Positions 16,655 to 25,454 of a DNA stretch of 64,000 nt are shown here, piece after piece. Position numbers and translations under genes: made by a program. Source of the DNA: Paraburkholderia phenoliruptrix. Lineage in GTDB: Bacteria > Pseudomonadota > Gammaproteobacteria > Burkholderiales > Burkholderiaceae. Each line of letters begins with the position of its first letter. Position 1 is the first letter of the stretch. Location of the stretch: the NCBI RefSeq assembly GCF_902859825.1, contig NZ_CADIKB010000028.1, positions 26,495 through 90,494 on the forward strand. Direction: 5' to 3'. Below the pieces are notes generated by a model that saw nothing but the letters and a program-made list of their open reading frames with translations, was not told the origin of the DNA and searched no databases.

Positions 16655-18088
16655 TTGAAACTCTACGAAAAGCTCGCCGACGAAATCGCCGAAGCCGTGC
16701 GCCGCGGCGTGTTCGCGGCAGGCGAACGGATTCCGTCGGTGCGGCAGGCGAGCCAGCAGCACGGCGTGAGCATCAAGACGGTGCTGCATGCTTATGCCCT
16801 GCTTGAGAGCCGCGGCCTCGTCGAAACGCGTCCGCAATCGGGCTATTTCGTACGCGAAGCGGCGCTCGCCGCGCTCCGGCCCGAAACCCGTCGCCGCAAC
16901 GGCACGCCCGCGCTGCCCGTTGCGCCCGTCGCCGCGGAAGTCGACGTGAGCCGGCTCGTGCTCTCCACGCTGCGCAGCATCCGCGCGCACGACGCCGTGC
17001 CGTTCGGCTCGCCGTATCCGGACCCATCGCTCTTTCCGTGGCGGCGCATCAATCAGTATGCGAACGCAATTGCGCGCCGTCAGGCAAGCTGGAACCTGAT
17101 CGACGATCTGCCGCCGGGCAACCCCGAACTGATCCGGCAGATCGCGCGCCGCTACACGGAAAACGGCATGCCGGTCGATCCTGGAGAAATCGTCATCACG
17201 CTCGGTGCGACGGAGGCGATCAACCTGAGTCTGCAGGCCGTCGCGAGGCCCGGCGACACGGTCGCCGTGGAATCGCCCACCTATTACGCGATGCTGCACG
17301 CCATCGAGCGCCTCGGCATGCGGGCGATCGAGGTGGCGACCCATCCCGTCGACGGAATCGATCTCGACGCGCTCGCGCAGGTGATCGCGCGCCAGAACAT
17401 CGCCGCCTGCATGGTGATGCCGAACTTCCAGAATCCGCTGGGTTTTCAGATGCCGGACACGCGCAAGCGGCAACTGGTCGAACTGCTCGCCGTGCATCAG
17501 ATTCCCGTCATCGAAAACGATGTGTATCAGGAGCTGTATTTCGGCGAGACCCGGCCCGCGAGCCTTAAGAGCTTCGACACGCAGGGCCTGGTGCTGCATT
17601 GCGCGTCGTTTTCCAAAAGTCTGACCGCTTCGTACCGGATCGGCTGGGCGTTGCCGGGACGCTTTCGCGCGCAGGTCGAGAAGCTCAAATTCCTGAACAC
17701 GCTGACGACGCCCTCGGTGCCGCAGGTCGCCGTGGCCGATTATCTGCGCCAGGATGGCTACGACCGGCATCTGCGGCACGTTCGCAAGGTTTATCGGCAG
17801 CAGGCGAGCATCATGAGCGCCATGGTGCGGCGTTTTTTTCCGGCCGGCACGCGCCTCTCCGCGCCGCAAGGCGGCTATGTGCTGTGGGTGGAGCTGCCGG
17901 AGCACATCGATTCGATGAAGCTTTACCAGGCGGCGCTCGCGCGCAGCATCACCGTCGGACCCGGCATGATGTTTTCTACGCGCAATCATTACCGCCATTT
18001 CATCCGGCTCAACTACAGCTATCCGTGGACGACGCAAAGCGAGGCAGCGTTGAAGACACTCGGCGAGCTGGTGACGCAGATGGCGTGA
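16655..18088 (+). CDS. MocR/PdxR-type transcriptional regulator with aminotransferase domain
   Basis: The 477-residue protein has an N-terminal GntR-type winged helix (residues 1-70: RIPSVRQASQQHGVSIKTV) joined to a fold-type I aminotransferase domain with the PLP lysine in ASFSKSLTASYRIGW. The start is TTG: an in-frame stop lies four codons upstream and no ATG fits, while family members begin KLYEKLADEI. MocR proteins bind PLP-linked ligands and often control the gene they diverge from, here the FdhF/YdeP-type molybdoenzyme (about 160 bases between the starts). The ligand is unknown. Confidence 0.88.
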   Translation: MKLYEKLADEIAEAVRRGVFAAGERIPSVRQASQQHGVSIKTVLHAYALLESRGLVETRPQSGYFVREAALAALRPETRRRNGTPALPVAPVAAEVDVSRLVLSTLRSIRAHDAVPFGSPYPDPSLFPWRRINQYANAIARRQASWNLIDDLPPGNPELIRQIARRYTENGMPVDPGEIVITLGATEAINLSLQAVARPGDTVAVESPTYYAMLHAIERLGMRAIEVATHPVDGIDLDALAQVIARQNIAACMVMPNFQNPLGFQMPDTRKRQLVELLAVHQIPVIENDVYQELYFGETRPASLKSFDTQGLVLHCASFSKSLTASYRIGWALPGRFRAQVEKLKFLNTLTTPSVPQVAVADYLRQDGYDRHLRHVRKVYRQQASIMSAMVRRFFPAGTRLSAPQGGYVLWVELPEHIDSMKLYQAALARSITVGPGMMFSTRNHYRHFIRLNYSYPWTTQSEAALKTLGELVTQMA

Positions 18089-18147
18089 GAAGCCGTACCG
18101 TCAGAGCTCGCAGACAGGCGGCCGACGGACAAAACAGGGAGACACGA

Positions 18148-18489
18148 ATGGATGACGATGAGATCGACCCGCTGCTGCTCGCCGTGCTCAGGCAGCTTTG
18201 GCGCGCGCACACCGAACTGCCGGCGCGGGCGACGCCCGGCGGCGCGTGGTCGCTCGCGCGGCTCTCGAAGCAGGCGAACGTGCCGATGAGCGTGCTGCGG
18301 CGGCAGTTGACGGCGCTCGTCGACGGCGGTCTCGTGAGCACGACGTTCAACGAGGAAGGCGCGGGCACCGCGCGGCTCACCGAAACCGGGCGCGATGTGT
18401 GCGCCGGGCTGTTCGGCGAGGGCGGTCCCGCGGACGACGCGCCCGAGCCGGACTCTTCCGGTCAGGACGTGCCGCCGAGGCTGCACTAG
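18148..18489 (+). CDS. Small winged-helix DNA-binding protein
   Basis: The 113-residue protein carries a winged helix (about residues 25-85): LARLSKQANVPMSVLRRQLTALVDGGLVST followed by a wing-like ARLTETGRDV. The acidic start MDDDEIDPLLL and Asp/Pro/Ser-rich end flank it. The ATG has AGGGAG at the right distance; longer upstream frames run inside the MocR gene and are rejected. It resembles MarR/ArsR-type regulators without a sensor domain. It follows the MocR gene by 60 bases and may be co-transcribed; its target is unknown. Confidence 0.7.
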   Translation: MDDDEIDPLLLAVLRQLWRAHTELPARATPGGAWSLARLSKQANVPMSVLRRQLTALVDGGLVSTTFNEEGAGTARLTETGRDVCAGLFGEGGPADDAPEPDSSGQDVPPRLH

Positions 18490-18565
18490 TGGACTGCGAA
18501 GCCGCGTGGGGCGCCGCGTGTTCGCGTCCTTAAGGGCGTCGTCGTGTGCGTTCTCATGTGCGTTT

Positions 18566-19153
18566 TCACGAACGCCCCAGCATCGCGACGCCGCAGAACC
18601 AGTCGCCGCCGTGCGGCCGGTACTTCCACGGACTGCCGTTCTGCCTGAGCACGCTCGAACAAGGCTCGCCGATCGCAAGGCCCGGATGCGCGGCGGTGCA
18701 CTGAAGCATGGCGGCGTCGACGGCGGAAGGCGCGGACATCGAAGGTTGGCGCGCGGGCTCGGATTGCGCGGGGCTGGACACATCGCCGGAATGCGGCGGG
18801 TCGGCCGCGGCAGTGGCCGCGCCCGCACCCGCCTGCATGCTCGCGATCAGTTGCCGCAATTCGTCGATGCGCGTCGCATACCATGTCCCGAGGCACGCGG
18901 CGTCCCGGCAATGGGTCTCGCGCCAGGCCCATTTGTTGTCGCTGTCGGTGATGAAGCCGCGCCGGTCGCTCACTTTTCGCCGCGCTTTCCAGTAGAGTTG
19001 TCCCAACGTATCGTCGAGGCGCGACAGGGCCGGGTCGTGGCAGATTATTTTTTCGGCGAGCGAGCGCCCCTTGCTGCAATCGAAGCTCGCGGCGTGAGCG
19101 GACGAATGCGCGATCAGCAGCGCGGCGATCAGAACGGGGCGGACGAGTTTCAT
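18566..19153 (-). CDS. Exported LprI-like (DUF1311) protein
   Basis: The 195-residue protein has a signal peptide (MKLVRPVLIAALLIAHSSAHA) and then a Cys-containing module (SFDCSKGRSLAEKIICHDPALSRLDDTL) typical of the DUF1311/LprI N-terminal family, some of whose members inhibit lysozyme. A second part is Ala/Pro/Ser-rich and the C-terminus has two more cysteines (EPCSSVL, DWFCGV), suggesting disulfides in the periplasm. It converges with the small regulator gene. The precise target is unknown. Confidence 0.7.
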   Translation of the reverse strand: MKLVRPVLIAALLIAHSSAHAASFDCSKGRSLAEKIICHDPALSRLDDTLGQLYWKARRKVSDRRGFITDSDNKWAWRETHCRDAACLGTWYATRIDELRQLIASMQAGAGAATAAADPPHSGDVSSPAQSEPARQPSMSAPSAVDAAMLQCTAAHPGLAIGEPCSSVLRQNGSPWKYRPHGGDWFCGVAMLGRS

Positions 19154-19401
19154 GACGGTTCACGCGATGCAGGGTTTCTCATGCAACGGATGATCGTCCG
19201 ATCGCACGTCATGCGGACGGCGGAAAAAGCAGCAATTCGGACAGGTGATTACCAGATATTGCCTTACGCGGTGTGGCCGGCGCCGCGATAGTGCAAGGCA
19301 TGGCAAATACAGACGCTGCCGACAGGGTCTTCGGGCATTTGACGGGTATACCCTGATGCGCTGCTTACATAAACTTGCCGATGTTGGGTTGGGGGGCATA
19401 T

Positions 19402-21705
19402 ATGAACCGCGAAGCGACATCATGTAGGGAGGTGGAAGCAACGCCCGGCGATGGCCGTTACCGGCCGGATCTGGCCGAAGAGGTACTGGCCTCGGAGCGC
19501 AGCGTATTGCGGCTCATCACCCGTAATACGCCGTTGCCGGAGTTGCTGGATGAGGTGTGTCTGCGCGCGGAAGCGCTGCTGGGCGCGGGCGCGTCCTGCT
19601 CCATCCTGTTGCTCGACGAAGACGGCGTGCATGTGCGCATGGGCGGCGCACCGTCGCTGCCAAGGCGCTTCAGCACGGCGATCGACGGCGCGGCGATCGG
19701 CCCGCAAGCGGGCTCGTGCGGCACCGCGATGTACGAGCGGCGCCTCGTGGTGGTCGAGGACATCGAAACGGACCCGCTGTGGGCGGACTTCCGCGCGCTG
19801 GCGCTGCCGCACGGGCTGCGCGCGTGCTGGTCGGTGCCGTTCGAAAACGACGCGGGCGTCATGCTCGGCGCGTTCGCCGTCTATTATCGCGAGCCGCGCC
19901 GGCCGACTCCGCAGGAAGAGACCATGCTGCGGGACATCAGCCGCAGCGTCGGTCTCGCCGTGCATCAGGACGCCATGGCGCAACGCCTCGCCAACAGCGA
20001 GGAGCATCACCGGCTCGTCGTCGATCATCTGATCGAAGGCATTGTCGTGCAGTCGCGCGAGGGCGTCGTGCTGGCCTGCAATCCGAGCGCGCAGCGCATG
20101 CTGCGCACGGGGCCGCAGATCGTCGGACGCAGCATTCGCACGGTGATGGTGCGCGGCTTTCACGAGGACGGCTCGCCCGTGACGGAAGACGAGCGGCCCA
20201 CGAACCAGGTGCTCGCCACGGGCAAACCGATGCTCGGCGTCACGCTCGCCATCGAGCTCGTGAGCGGCGAGGTCATCTGGATCACCGAGAACGTCGTGCC
20301 GATCCTGAAGCCGGGCCAGAGCAAGCCCGACTCCGTGTTGATTTCTTTCACCGACATCGGGCCGGTGCGCGAGGCGCAGCGCCAGCTCAAATTCCTCGCT
20401 ACCCGCGATTCGCTCACCGGGCTTTACAACCGCGCCTATCTGACCGAGCGGATGAACAGCCTGTTCGCGCCCGGCGGGCCGGACGGCACCGGCGAGCTCG
20501 CGAGCGTCGCGGTCCTGTTCGTCGATCTGGACGGCTTCAAGAAGGTCAACGACACCGCCGGTCACGAGGCCGGCGACGCGCTCCTGAAAAGCGTCGCAGG
20601 GCGGCTCGCCGGTTGCGTCGGCCCGGACGACACGCTCGCGCGCGTGGGCGGCGACGAGTTCGTGATCGTGGTCAGCGCCTGCGACTGCAGCGAACGGCTG
20701 ATCGCGCTTGCCCGTCACATCCTCGATGAAATCGCCGTGCCGTTCGCGGTGGCGGATAACGAGTACTACCTGGGCGCCTCGATCGGCATCAGCCGCTTTC
20801 CGGACGACGGCCAGGACGCGCCCACGCTGATGCGCAACGCTGACTCGGCCATGTATCACGCGAAGCAGCGCGGCCGCAACAACTTCCAGTTCTTTACCGC
20901 CGAGCTCAATCAGCAGTTGCAGCGCCGCTTCCTGATCGAGCAGTCGCTGCGCCGCGCGCTCGCCGGCAACGAGCTGAGCCTCGTCTATCAGCCGATCGTC
21001 GATAGCCAGGACGGCCGCACCATCGGCGCGGAGGCGCTGCTGCGCTGGTACAACAGCGAGCTCGGCAACGTCTCGCCGGCCGAGTTCATTCCGGTTGCCG
21101 AAGACGCGGGCCTCATCGCCGAGATCGGCGAATGGGTACTCGCGCACGCGTGCGAGCAGGCGGCGCACTGGCGGCGCACGCTCGCGCCCGAGCTGATCGT
21201 CGCCGTGAACCTGTCGCCGCGCCAGTTCAACGAGGGGCTCGTCGAGCGCATCAGGCGCTGCCTCGACCAGTCGGGGCTCGAACCGGCGGCGCTCGAACTG
21301 GAAATCACCGAGCGGCTGCTGATGAGCGACAGCGACACCGTGCTTCCCATGTTGCTCGCGCTGAGCGCGACGGGCGTGCGTATTTCCGTCGACGACTTCG
21401 GCACCGGCTATTCGTCGCTGTCGTATCTGAAGCGCTTTCCGCTGCATAACCTGAAGATCGACCGGTCGTTTGTCGCCGGTTTGCCGGACCATCGGGATTC
21501 GATTGCAATTACCCAGGCCGTCGTGGCCATGGCGCATTCGCTCGGCATGAACGTCACCGCGGAAGGCGTGGAAACGCCCGAGCAGGCGGCGTTTCTGCGT
21601 TCCATCGATTGCGACAAGCAGCAGGGCTATCTATACAGCCGGCCGGTCGGCGCGAGCGCCTATGGGCGCGCGCTGGCGGATGCGTATGCGCCGGCGGTCA
21701 CCTGA
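19402..21705 (+). CDS. GAF-PAS-GGDEF-EAL cyclic-di-GMP protein
   Basis: The protein (767 residues from ATG 19402) has a GAF domain (about 25-180: LDEVCLRAEALLGAGASCSILLL), a PAS domain (about 195-330), a GGDEF domain with an intact active site (RVGGDEF) and the substrate-loop LVDLDGFKKVND-type segment, and an EAL domain with EALLRW, NLSPRQF, EITE, DDFGTGYSSLSYLK and AEGVETPEQ. Both catalytic centres look complete, so it may make and break cyclic di-GMP, with GAF and PAS as sensors. No membrane segment is present. The start at 19402 has a G-rich ribosome binding site; in-frame ATG 19381 and TTG 19375 are alternatives. Confidence 0.9.
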   Translation: MNREATSCREVEATPGDGRYRPDLAEEVLASERSVLRLITRNTPLPELLDEVCLRAEALLGAGASCSILLLDEDGVHVRMGGAPSLPRRFSTAIDGAAIGPQAGSCGTAMYERRLVVVEDIETDPLWADFRALALPHGLRACWSVPFENDAGVMLGAFAVYYREPRRPTPQEETMLRDISRSVGLAVHQDAMAQRLANSEEHHRLVVDHLIEGIVVQSREGVVLACNPSAQRMLRTGPQIVGRSIRTVMVRGFHEDGSPVTEDERPTNQVLATGKPMLGVTLAIELVSGEVIWITENVVPILKPGQSKPDSVLISFTDIGPVREAQRQLKFLATRDSLTGLYNRAYLTERMNSLFAPGGPDGTGELASVAVLFVDLDGFKKVNDTAGHEAGDALLKSVAGRLAGCVGPDDTLARVGGDEFVIVVSACDCSERLIALARHILDEIAVPFAVADNEYYLGASIGISRFPDDGQDAPTLMRNADSAMYHAKQRGRNNFQFFTAELNQQLQRRFLIEQSLRRALAGNELSLVYQPIVDSQDGRTIGAEALLRWYNSELGNVSPAEFIPVAEDAGLIAEIGEWVLAHACEQAAHWRRTLAPELIVAVNLSPRQFNEGLVERIRRCLDQSGLEPAALELEITERLLMSDSDTVLPMLLALSATGVRISVDDFGTGYSSLSYLKRFPLHNLKIDRSFVAGLPDHRDSIAITQAVVAMAHSLGMNVTAEGVETPEQAAFLRSIDCDKQQGYLYSRPVGASAYGRALADAYAPAVT

Positions 21706-21832
21706 GCCGCACCGCGCATTGTCCGGTGTGACAAGGCGGTCGGACCACGGCTAATTGGCCGCGTGGCGCAAGCGTGACGGCGACTGGGCGTAAGATGCAA
21801 CGACCGGCATCCGAGCCGCGAGGAGAGTCGCC

Positions 21833-23233
21833 ATGGCACAGCACTTCGACGCAGTCGTAATCGGCACCGGCCAGGGCGGCGCGCCGCTCGCCGTGCGTCT
21901 TGGCAAGAGCGGCCGCCGCACGGCGGTCATCGAGCGCGCGGCGTTCGGCGGGACCTGTGTGAACGTGGGCTGCACGCCGACCAAGGCGTATGTGGCAAGC
22001 GCTCGCGCGGCGCACGTGGCGCGCCACGCGGCGCGGCTCGGCGTGCTGGTGAGCGGGGCGGTCAACGTCGATCTGTCGGCGGTGAAAGCGCGCAAGGACA
22101 AGATCATCGGGCAGTCGCGCGACGGCGTCGAACAATGGCTGCACGGCACGGAAAACGTCACCGTATTCAACGGCCACGCGCGCTTCACGGCGCCGCATAC
22201 GCTGTCCATCAGCGGGGCGGACGGCACGGTGCTGCATGAGCTGAGCGCCGGCGAAATTTTCCTCAATACCGGCACGCGGGCGGTGGTGCCGCCGCTCGAA
22301 GGTATCGAGCGAATCCGCTATTACACCAACTCGAGCCTGCTTGAGCTTACCGAGCTGCCGAGCCGGCTCGTGATTGTCGGCGGGAGTTATATCGCGCTCG
22401 AATTCGCGCAGGTGTTTCGCCGCTTCGGCAGCGAGGTCACCGTGCTCGTGCGCGGCGAGCGCGTGCTGACGCGCGAGGACGCCGATCTCGCCGAGTCCGT
22501 GCAGACAGTGCTGGCGCGCGAAGGCGTGGAATTCCGCTTCGGCGTGCAGCCTTCGCGCGTCGAGCCGCATCCGCATCGCGCGAATGACGTGTGCATCGGC
22601 TTCGAGCAGAACGTGCCGGCGCTGGAGGCGTCGCATCTGCTCTTTGCGACCGGCCGCGAACCGAATACCGACGACCTCGGCCTCGCCGCCGCCGGCATCC
22701 AAGTGGACCGGCACGGCACGATTCCCGTGGACGGCCAGCTGCGCACCAACGTGCCGGGCATCTGGGCGATCGGCGACATCAACGGGCGCGGCGCTTTCAC
22801 GCATACGTCTTACGACGATTACCAGATCGTCGCGGCCAATCTGCTCGATGGCGGTGCGCGCACGGTCGACACGCGCATCATGGCCTATGCCGTTTTCGTC
22901 GATCCGCCGCTCGCGCGCGTCGGGCTCTCGGAAGAGGACGTGCGCAAGAGCGGACGCGATGCGCTGATCGCGACGATGCCGATGTCGCGCGTGGGCCGCG
23001 CACGCGAACGCGGCGAAACCGACGGCTTCATGAAGGTGCTCGCCGACGCGCGCAGCAAGCAGATTCTCGGCGCGGCGATTCACGGCATAGAAGGCGACGA
23101 GGCGATCCACACGTTCATCGACATCATGACGGCGGGCGCGCCTTATCCGACCTTGCAATACGCGATGCACATCCATCCGACCATCAGCGAATTGATTCCC
23201 ACCTTGCTCGACGGGCTGAAGCCGTTGAAGTAG
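21833..23233 (+). CDS. FAD-dependent disulfide oxidoreductase (mercuric reductase-like)
   Basis: The 466-residue protein is a class I pyridine nucleotide-disulfide oxidoreductase: FAD-binding GTGQGGAPLA near the start, redox cysteines C42 and C47 in GGTCVNVGCTPTK, NAD(P)-binding VIVGGSYIALEFAQ, second FAD motif WAIGDINGRGAF and the C-terminal dimer region with HIHPTISELIPTLL holding the active-site His and Glu. The N-terminal metal-binding domain of true MerA and the paired C-terminal cysteines are absent, and no mer genes are nearby, so mercury reduction is unlikely. The natural disulfide or other substrate is unknown. Confidence 0.85.
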   Translation: MAQHFDAVVIGTGQGGAPLAVRLGKSGRRTAVIERAAFGGTCVNVGCTPTKAYVASARAAHVARHAARLGVLVSGAVNVDLSAVKARKDKIIGQSRDGVEQWLHGTENVTVFNGHARFTAPHTLSISGADGTVLHELSAGEIFLNTGTRAVVPPLEGIERIRYYTNSSLLELTELPSRLVIVGGSYIALEFAQVFRRFGSEVTVLVRGERVLTREDADLAESVQTVLAREGVEFRFGVQPSRVEPHPHRANDVCIGFEQNVPALEASHLLFATGREPNTDDLGLAAAGIQVDRHGTIPVDGQLRTNVPGIWAIGDINGRGAFTHTSYDDYQIVAANLLDGGARTVDTRIMAYAVFVDPPLARVGLSEEDVRKSGRDALIATMPMSRVGRARERGETDGFMKVLADARSKQILGAAIHGIEGDEAIHTFIDIMTAGAPYPTLQYAMHIHPTISELIPTLLDGLKPLK

Positions 23234-23321
23234 CGGGGGGCGTGGCGCGCGGATCGACAAGGCGTCGCGGCATCGCGGATAATCGCGGGCCATTCAACCG
23301 CATTCACTCGAGGAACAGCCG

Positions 23322-23897
23322 ATGGGCAAGGGACGCGTCGAAGCCTTCAGCGATGGCGTGATTGCCATCATCATCACGATCATGGTGCTCGAAATCAAGG
23401 TGCCGGAAGGCTTCGACCTCGCCGCGCTGCGGCCGCTGGTGCCGGTGTTCTGCGCGTATGTGCTGAGCTTCATCTACGTGGGCATCTACTGGAACAATCA
23501 TCACCACATGTTCCATGCAGTGCAGAAGGTCAACGGCGGCGTGCTGTGGGCGAATCTGCATCTGCTCTTCTGGCTGTCGCTGCTGCCCGCGGTCACGCAT
23601 TGGGTCGGCGAGAATCACCTGGCTTCGTGGCCGACCGCGCTGTACGGCGTCGTGCTGTTCATGTCGGCAATCGCCTATTTCATTCTGACGCGCTTGTTGG
23701 TTCGCCAGCACGGCCGCGATTCCGCGCTGGCGAAGGCGGTAGGCAACGACTTCAAGGGCAAGGTTTCCGTTGCCATCTATCTGGCGGGCATCGTGCTCGC
23801 GTTTGTGGCGCCATGGACATCGGCGGCGCTCTATGCACTCGCGGCGGCGTGGTGGCTCGTGCCGGACAGGCGTATCGAACACGTTCTGGAAGCCTGA
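23322..23897 (+). CDS. TMEM175-family membrane protein (DUF1211)
   Basis: The 191-residue protein has the family signature RVEAFSDGVIAIIITIMVLE in its first membrane helix and about six membrane segments in all. Bacterial TMEM175 proteins are potassium-selective channels in which FSD residues of helix 1 line the pore. GAGGAA precedes the ATG. The next gene starts 3 bases after its stop, so the two membrane proteins are probably made together. Confidence 0.8.
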   Translation: MGKGRVEAFSDGVIAIIITIMVLEIKVPEGFDLAALRPLVPVFCAYVLSFIYVGIYWNNHHHMFHAVQKVNGGVLWANLHLLFWLSLLPAVTHWVGENHLASWPTALYGVVLFMSAIAYFILTRLLVRQHGRDSALAKAVGNDFKGKVSVAIYLAGIVLAFVAPWTSAALYALAAAWWLVPDRRIEHVLEA

Positions 23898-23899
23898 GC

Positions 23900-24706
23900 A
23901 TGCTCGCGTTGAAGCTCGCGCTCGTGCCGGCGTTTCTCGCCGCGCTGACGATGGCGGGGCGCATGTGGGGACCGTCGGTGGCGGGCTGGCTCGCGGGCCT
24001 GCCGGTCGTCGCGGGACCGATCGTGCTGCTGCTCGCGCTGGCGAGGGGGCCGTCGTTTGCGGCGCAGGCGTCGGTTGCCTCCATTGCGGCGATTGCCGCG
24101 TCGGAAGCATTCAACCTTGCGTATGCGTTGAGTTGCCGCCGTTTGTCGTGGCCGGTCGCGGTCGTCGCGGGCATGAGCGCGTGGCTCGTGGCGGCGCTGC
24201 TGCTCGCGCAACTGCCGCGCTCGCTCGCGTGGGCTGTTGCGGCGGCTTGCACGGCTGTCGCGATTTCGCAGAGCATTTTGCCGCGCGTCGCGGAACAGGT
24301 GCCGGCCGCGCGGGCCGGGCGGGCGGATCTCGTCGCGCGCATGCTCGCCGGCGCGCTGTTGACGCTTGCGGTCACTGGCTTGTCGGCGTCGATGGGGGCG
24401 ACCTGGAGCGGCCTGCTGTCGGTCTTTCCACTGCTTGGGATCGTGCTTGCCGTGTCGGCGCAGCGCGAGCACGGGCCCGATTTCGTCGCGTTGCTGATGC
24501 GCGGCATGGTGCTCGGGCGCGGCTCGTTCGCGGCGTTCTTCGCGGCGACCGCGGCAATGCTGCCGCGCTATGGCGTGTGGGCGAGCTTTGCGTGCGCGTC
24601 GGCAATTTCGATCGTCGTGCAAGGCGCGACGCGGCGCATGCTGGATGCGCGGCGGCCGGTGCGAGCAGGATCGTCGGAGGCTGCGTTGCAGCGGCGGGTC
24701 GAATAG
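23900..24706 (+). CDS. Multi-pass membrane protein of unknown function
   Basis: The 268-residue protein is mostly hydrophobic, with about eight to nine membrane segments rich in Ala, Leu and Val. It starts with MLALKLALVPAFLAALTMAGRMWGPSVAGWLAGLPVVAGP, where a WGPxxAGWLAGLP-type loop stands out. I cannot name its family with certainty. The ATG lies directly after the TMEM175-like gene stop, so it is likely co-translated with it and may be linked to ion or solute handling. Confidence 0.65.
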   Translation: MLALKLALVPAFLAALTMAGRMWGPSVAGWLAGLPVVAGPIVLLLALARGPSFAAQASVASIAAIAASEAFNLAYALSCRRLSWPVAVVAGMSAWLVAALLLAQLPRSLAWAVAAACTAVAISQSILPRVAEQVPAARAGRADLVARMLAGALLTLAVTGLSASMGATWSGLLSVFPLLGIVLAVSAQREHGPDFVALLMRGMVLGRGSFAAFFAATAAMLPRYGVWASFACASAISIVVQGATRRMLDARRPVRAGSSEAALQRRVE

Positions 24707-24881
24707 TCTGGCGCGAGTATGGGAGCGGGCGTCTGCACGCGAGCGTTCGCCGCGTGTGAGCTGAGCGTGGCGCAAAGCATGGCCGAGCGAGCTGCGAAAC
24801 GTCGCTGCGGTCGCCGGTCGATCGATAGGCCCGCGGGCGCGTCGTTTGCTCGCAAAGCGGAGCTTTGCCAACACTTCCTTC

Positions 24882-25370
24882 ATGACTTCAGCCCAACATC
24901 GTTCCCCGCCGAGCCGTATCGGCCTGATCTCCGACACGCATAACCTCGTGCGGCCGGAAGCGCTCGCGTATCTCGCCGGCTGCGACGCCATCATCCATGC
25001 CGGCGATATCTGCAATCAGGCCGTGCTCGACGCGCTCGCGCAGATTGCACCGCTCACGGTGGTGCGCGGCAATAACGACGTGGGCGAGTGGGCCGCGGCG
25101 CTGCCGACCCATGCGACGCTTACCGTGCAGCAGGTCGTGATTCTGGTCGTGCACGACATGGCCGAGGTGCCCGCCGATCCGCGCACGCAGGGCATCAAGG
25201 TCGTGGTGACCGGCCACTCGCACAAGCCGTCGATCAGCGAGCGCGACGGCGTGCTGTTCGTCAACCCCGGCAGCGCGGGGCCGCGGCGTTTCAAGCTGCC
25301 GGTTTCGGCGGGACTGCTGACCATCGAAGGCGCACACGCCGAGGCGAGGGTCGATGTGTTGCTGGAATGA
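24882..25370 (+). CDS. YfcE/MJ0936-type metallophosphodiesterase
   Basis: The 162-residue protein has the metallophosphoesterase motifs in order: LISDTHN, IIHAGDICN, VRGNNDV, VVHDM (in place of the usual GH-type third motif) and TGHSHKP, followed by VNPGSAGPRR. These bind two metal ions and cleave phosphodiesters or phosphomonoesters; small members act on cyclic nucleotides or model substrates, and the cell substrate is unknown. ATG 24882 is used; an in-frame start at 24846 would add 12 residues that are not family-like. Confidence 0.82.
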   Translation: MTSAQHRSPPSRIGLISDTHNLVRPEALAYLAGCDAIIHAGDICNQAVLDALAQIAPLTVVRGNNDVGEWAAALPTHATLTVQQVVILVVHDMAEVPADPRTQGIKVVVTGHSHKPSISERDGVLFVNPGSAGPRRFKLPVSAGLLTIEGAHAEARVDVLLE

Positions 25371-25371
25371 A

Positions 25372-25399
25372 AAAGGGCCGGCTCTTGCGCCGACCCTTT
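25372..25399. terminator. Bidirectional rho-independent terminator
   Basis: AAAGGG and CCCTTT arms with an inner CGG/CCG stem enclose a short loop between the convergent phosphodiesterase and ProP-type genes. A-run and T-run flank the stem, so it can end transcripts from both sides. Confidence 0.75.
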
Positions 25400-25454
25400 G
25401 TCCACTAGTTCAAGTCTTCACGACGAGCGCAGCATTGCACTGCGTTTGCCGCGC

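Noticed and set aside
19420..21537. 705-codon minus-strand frame opposite the GGDEF-EAL gene
   Set aside because: Shadow of a gene with intact GGDEF and EAL motifs.
21833..23233. Mercuric reductase (merA)
   Set aside because: No heavy-metal N-domain, no C-terminal cysteine pair and no mer operon nearby; only the general family is supported.
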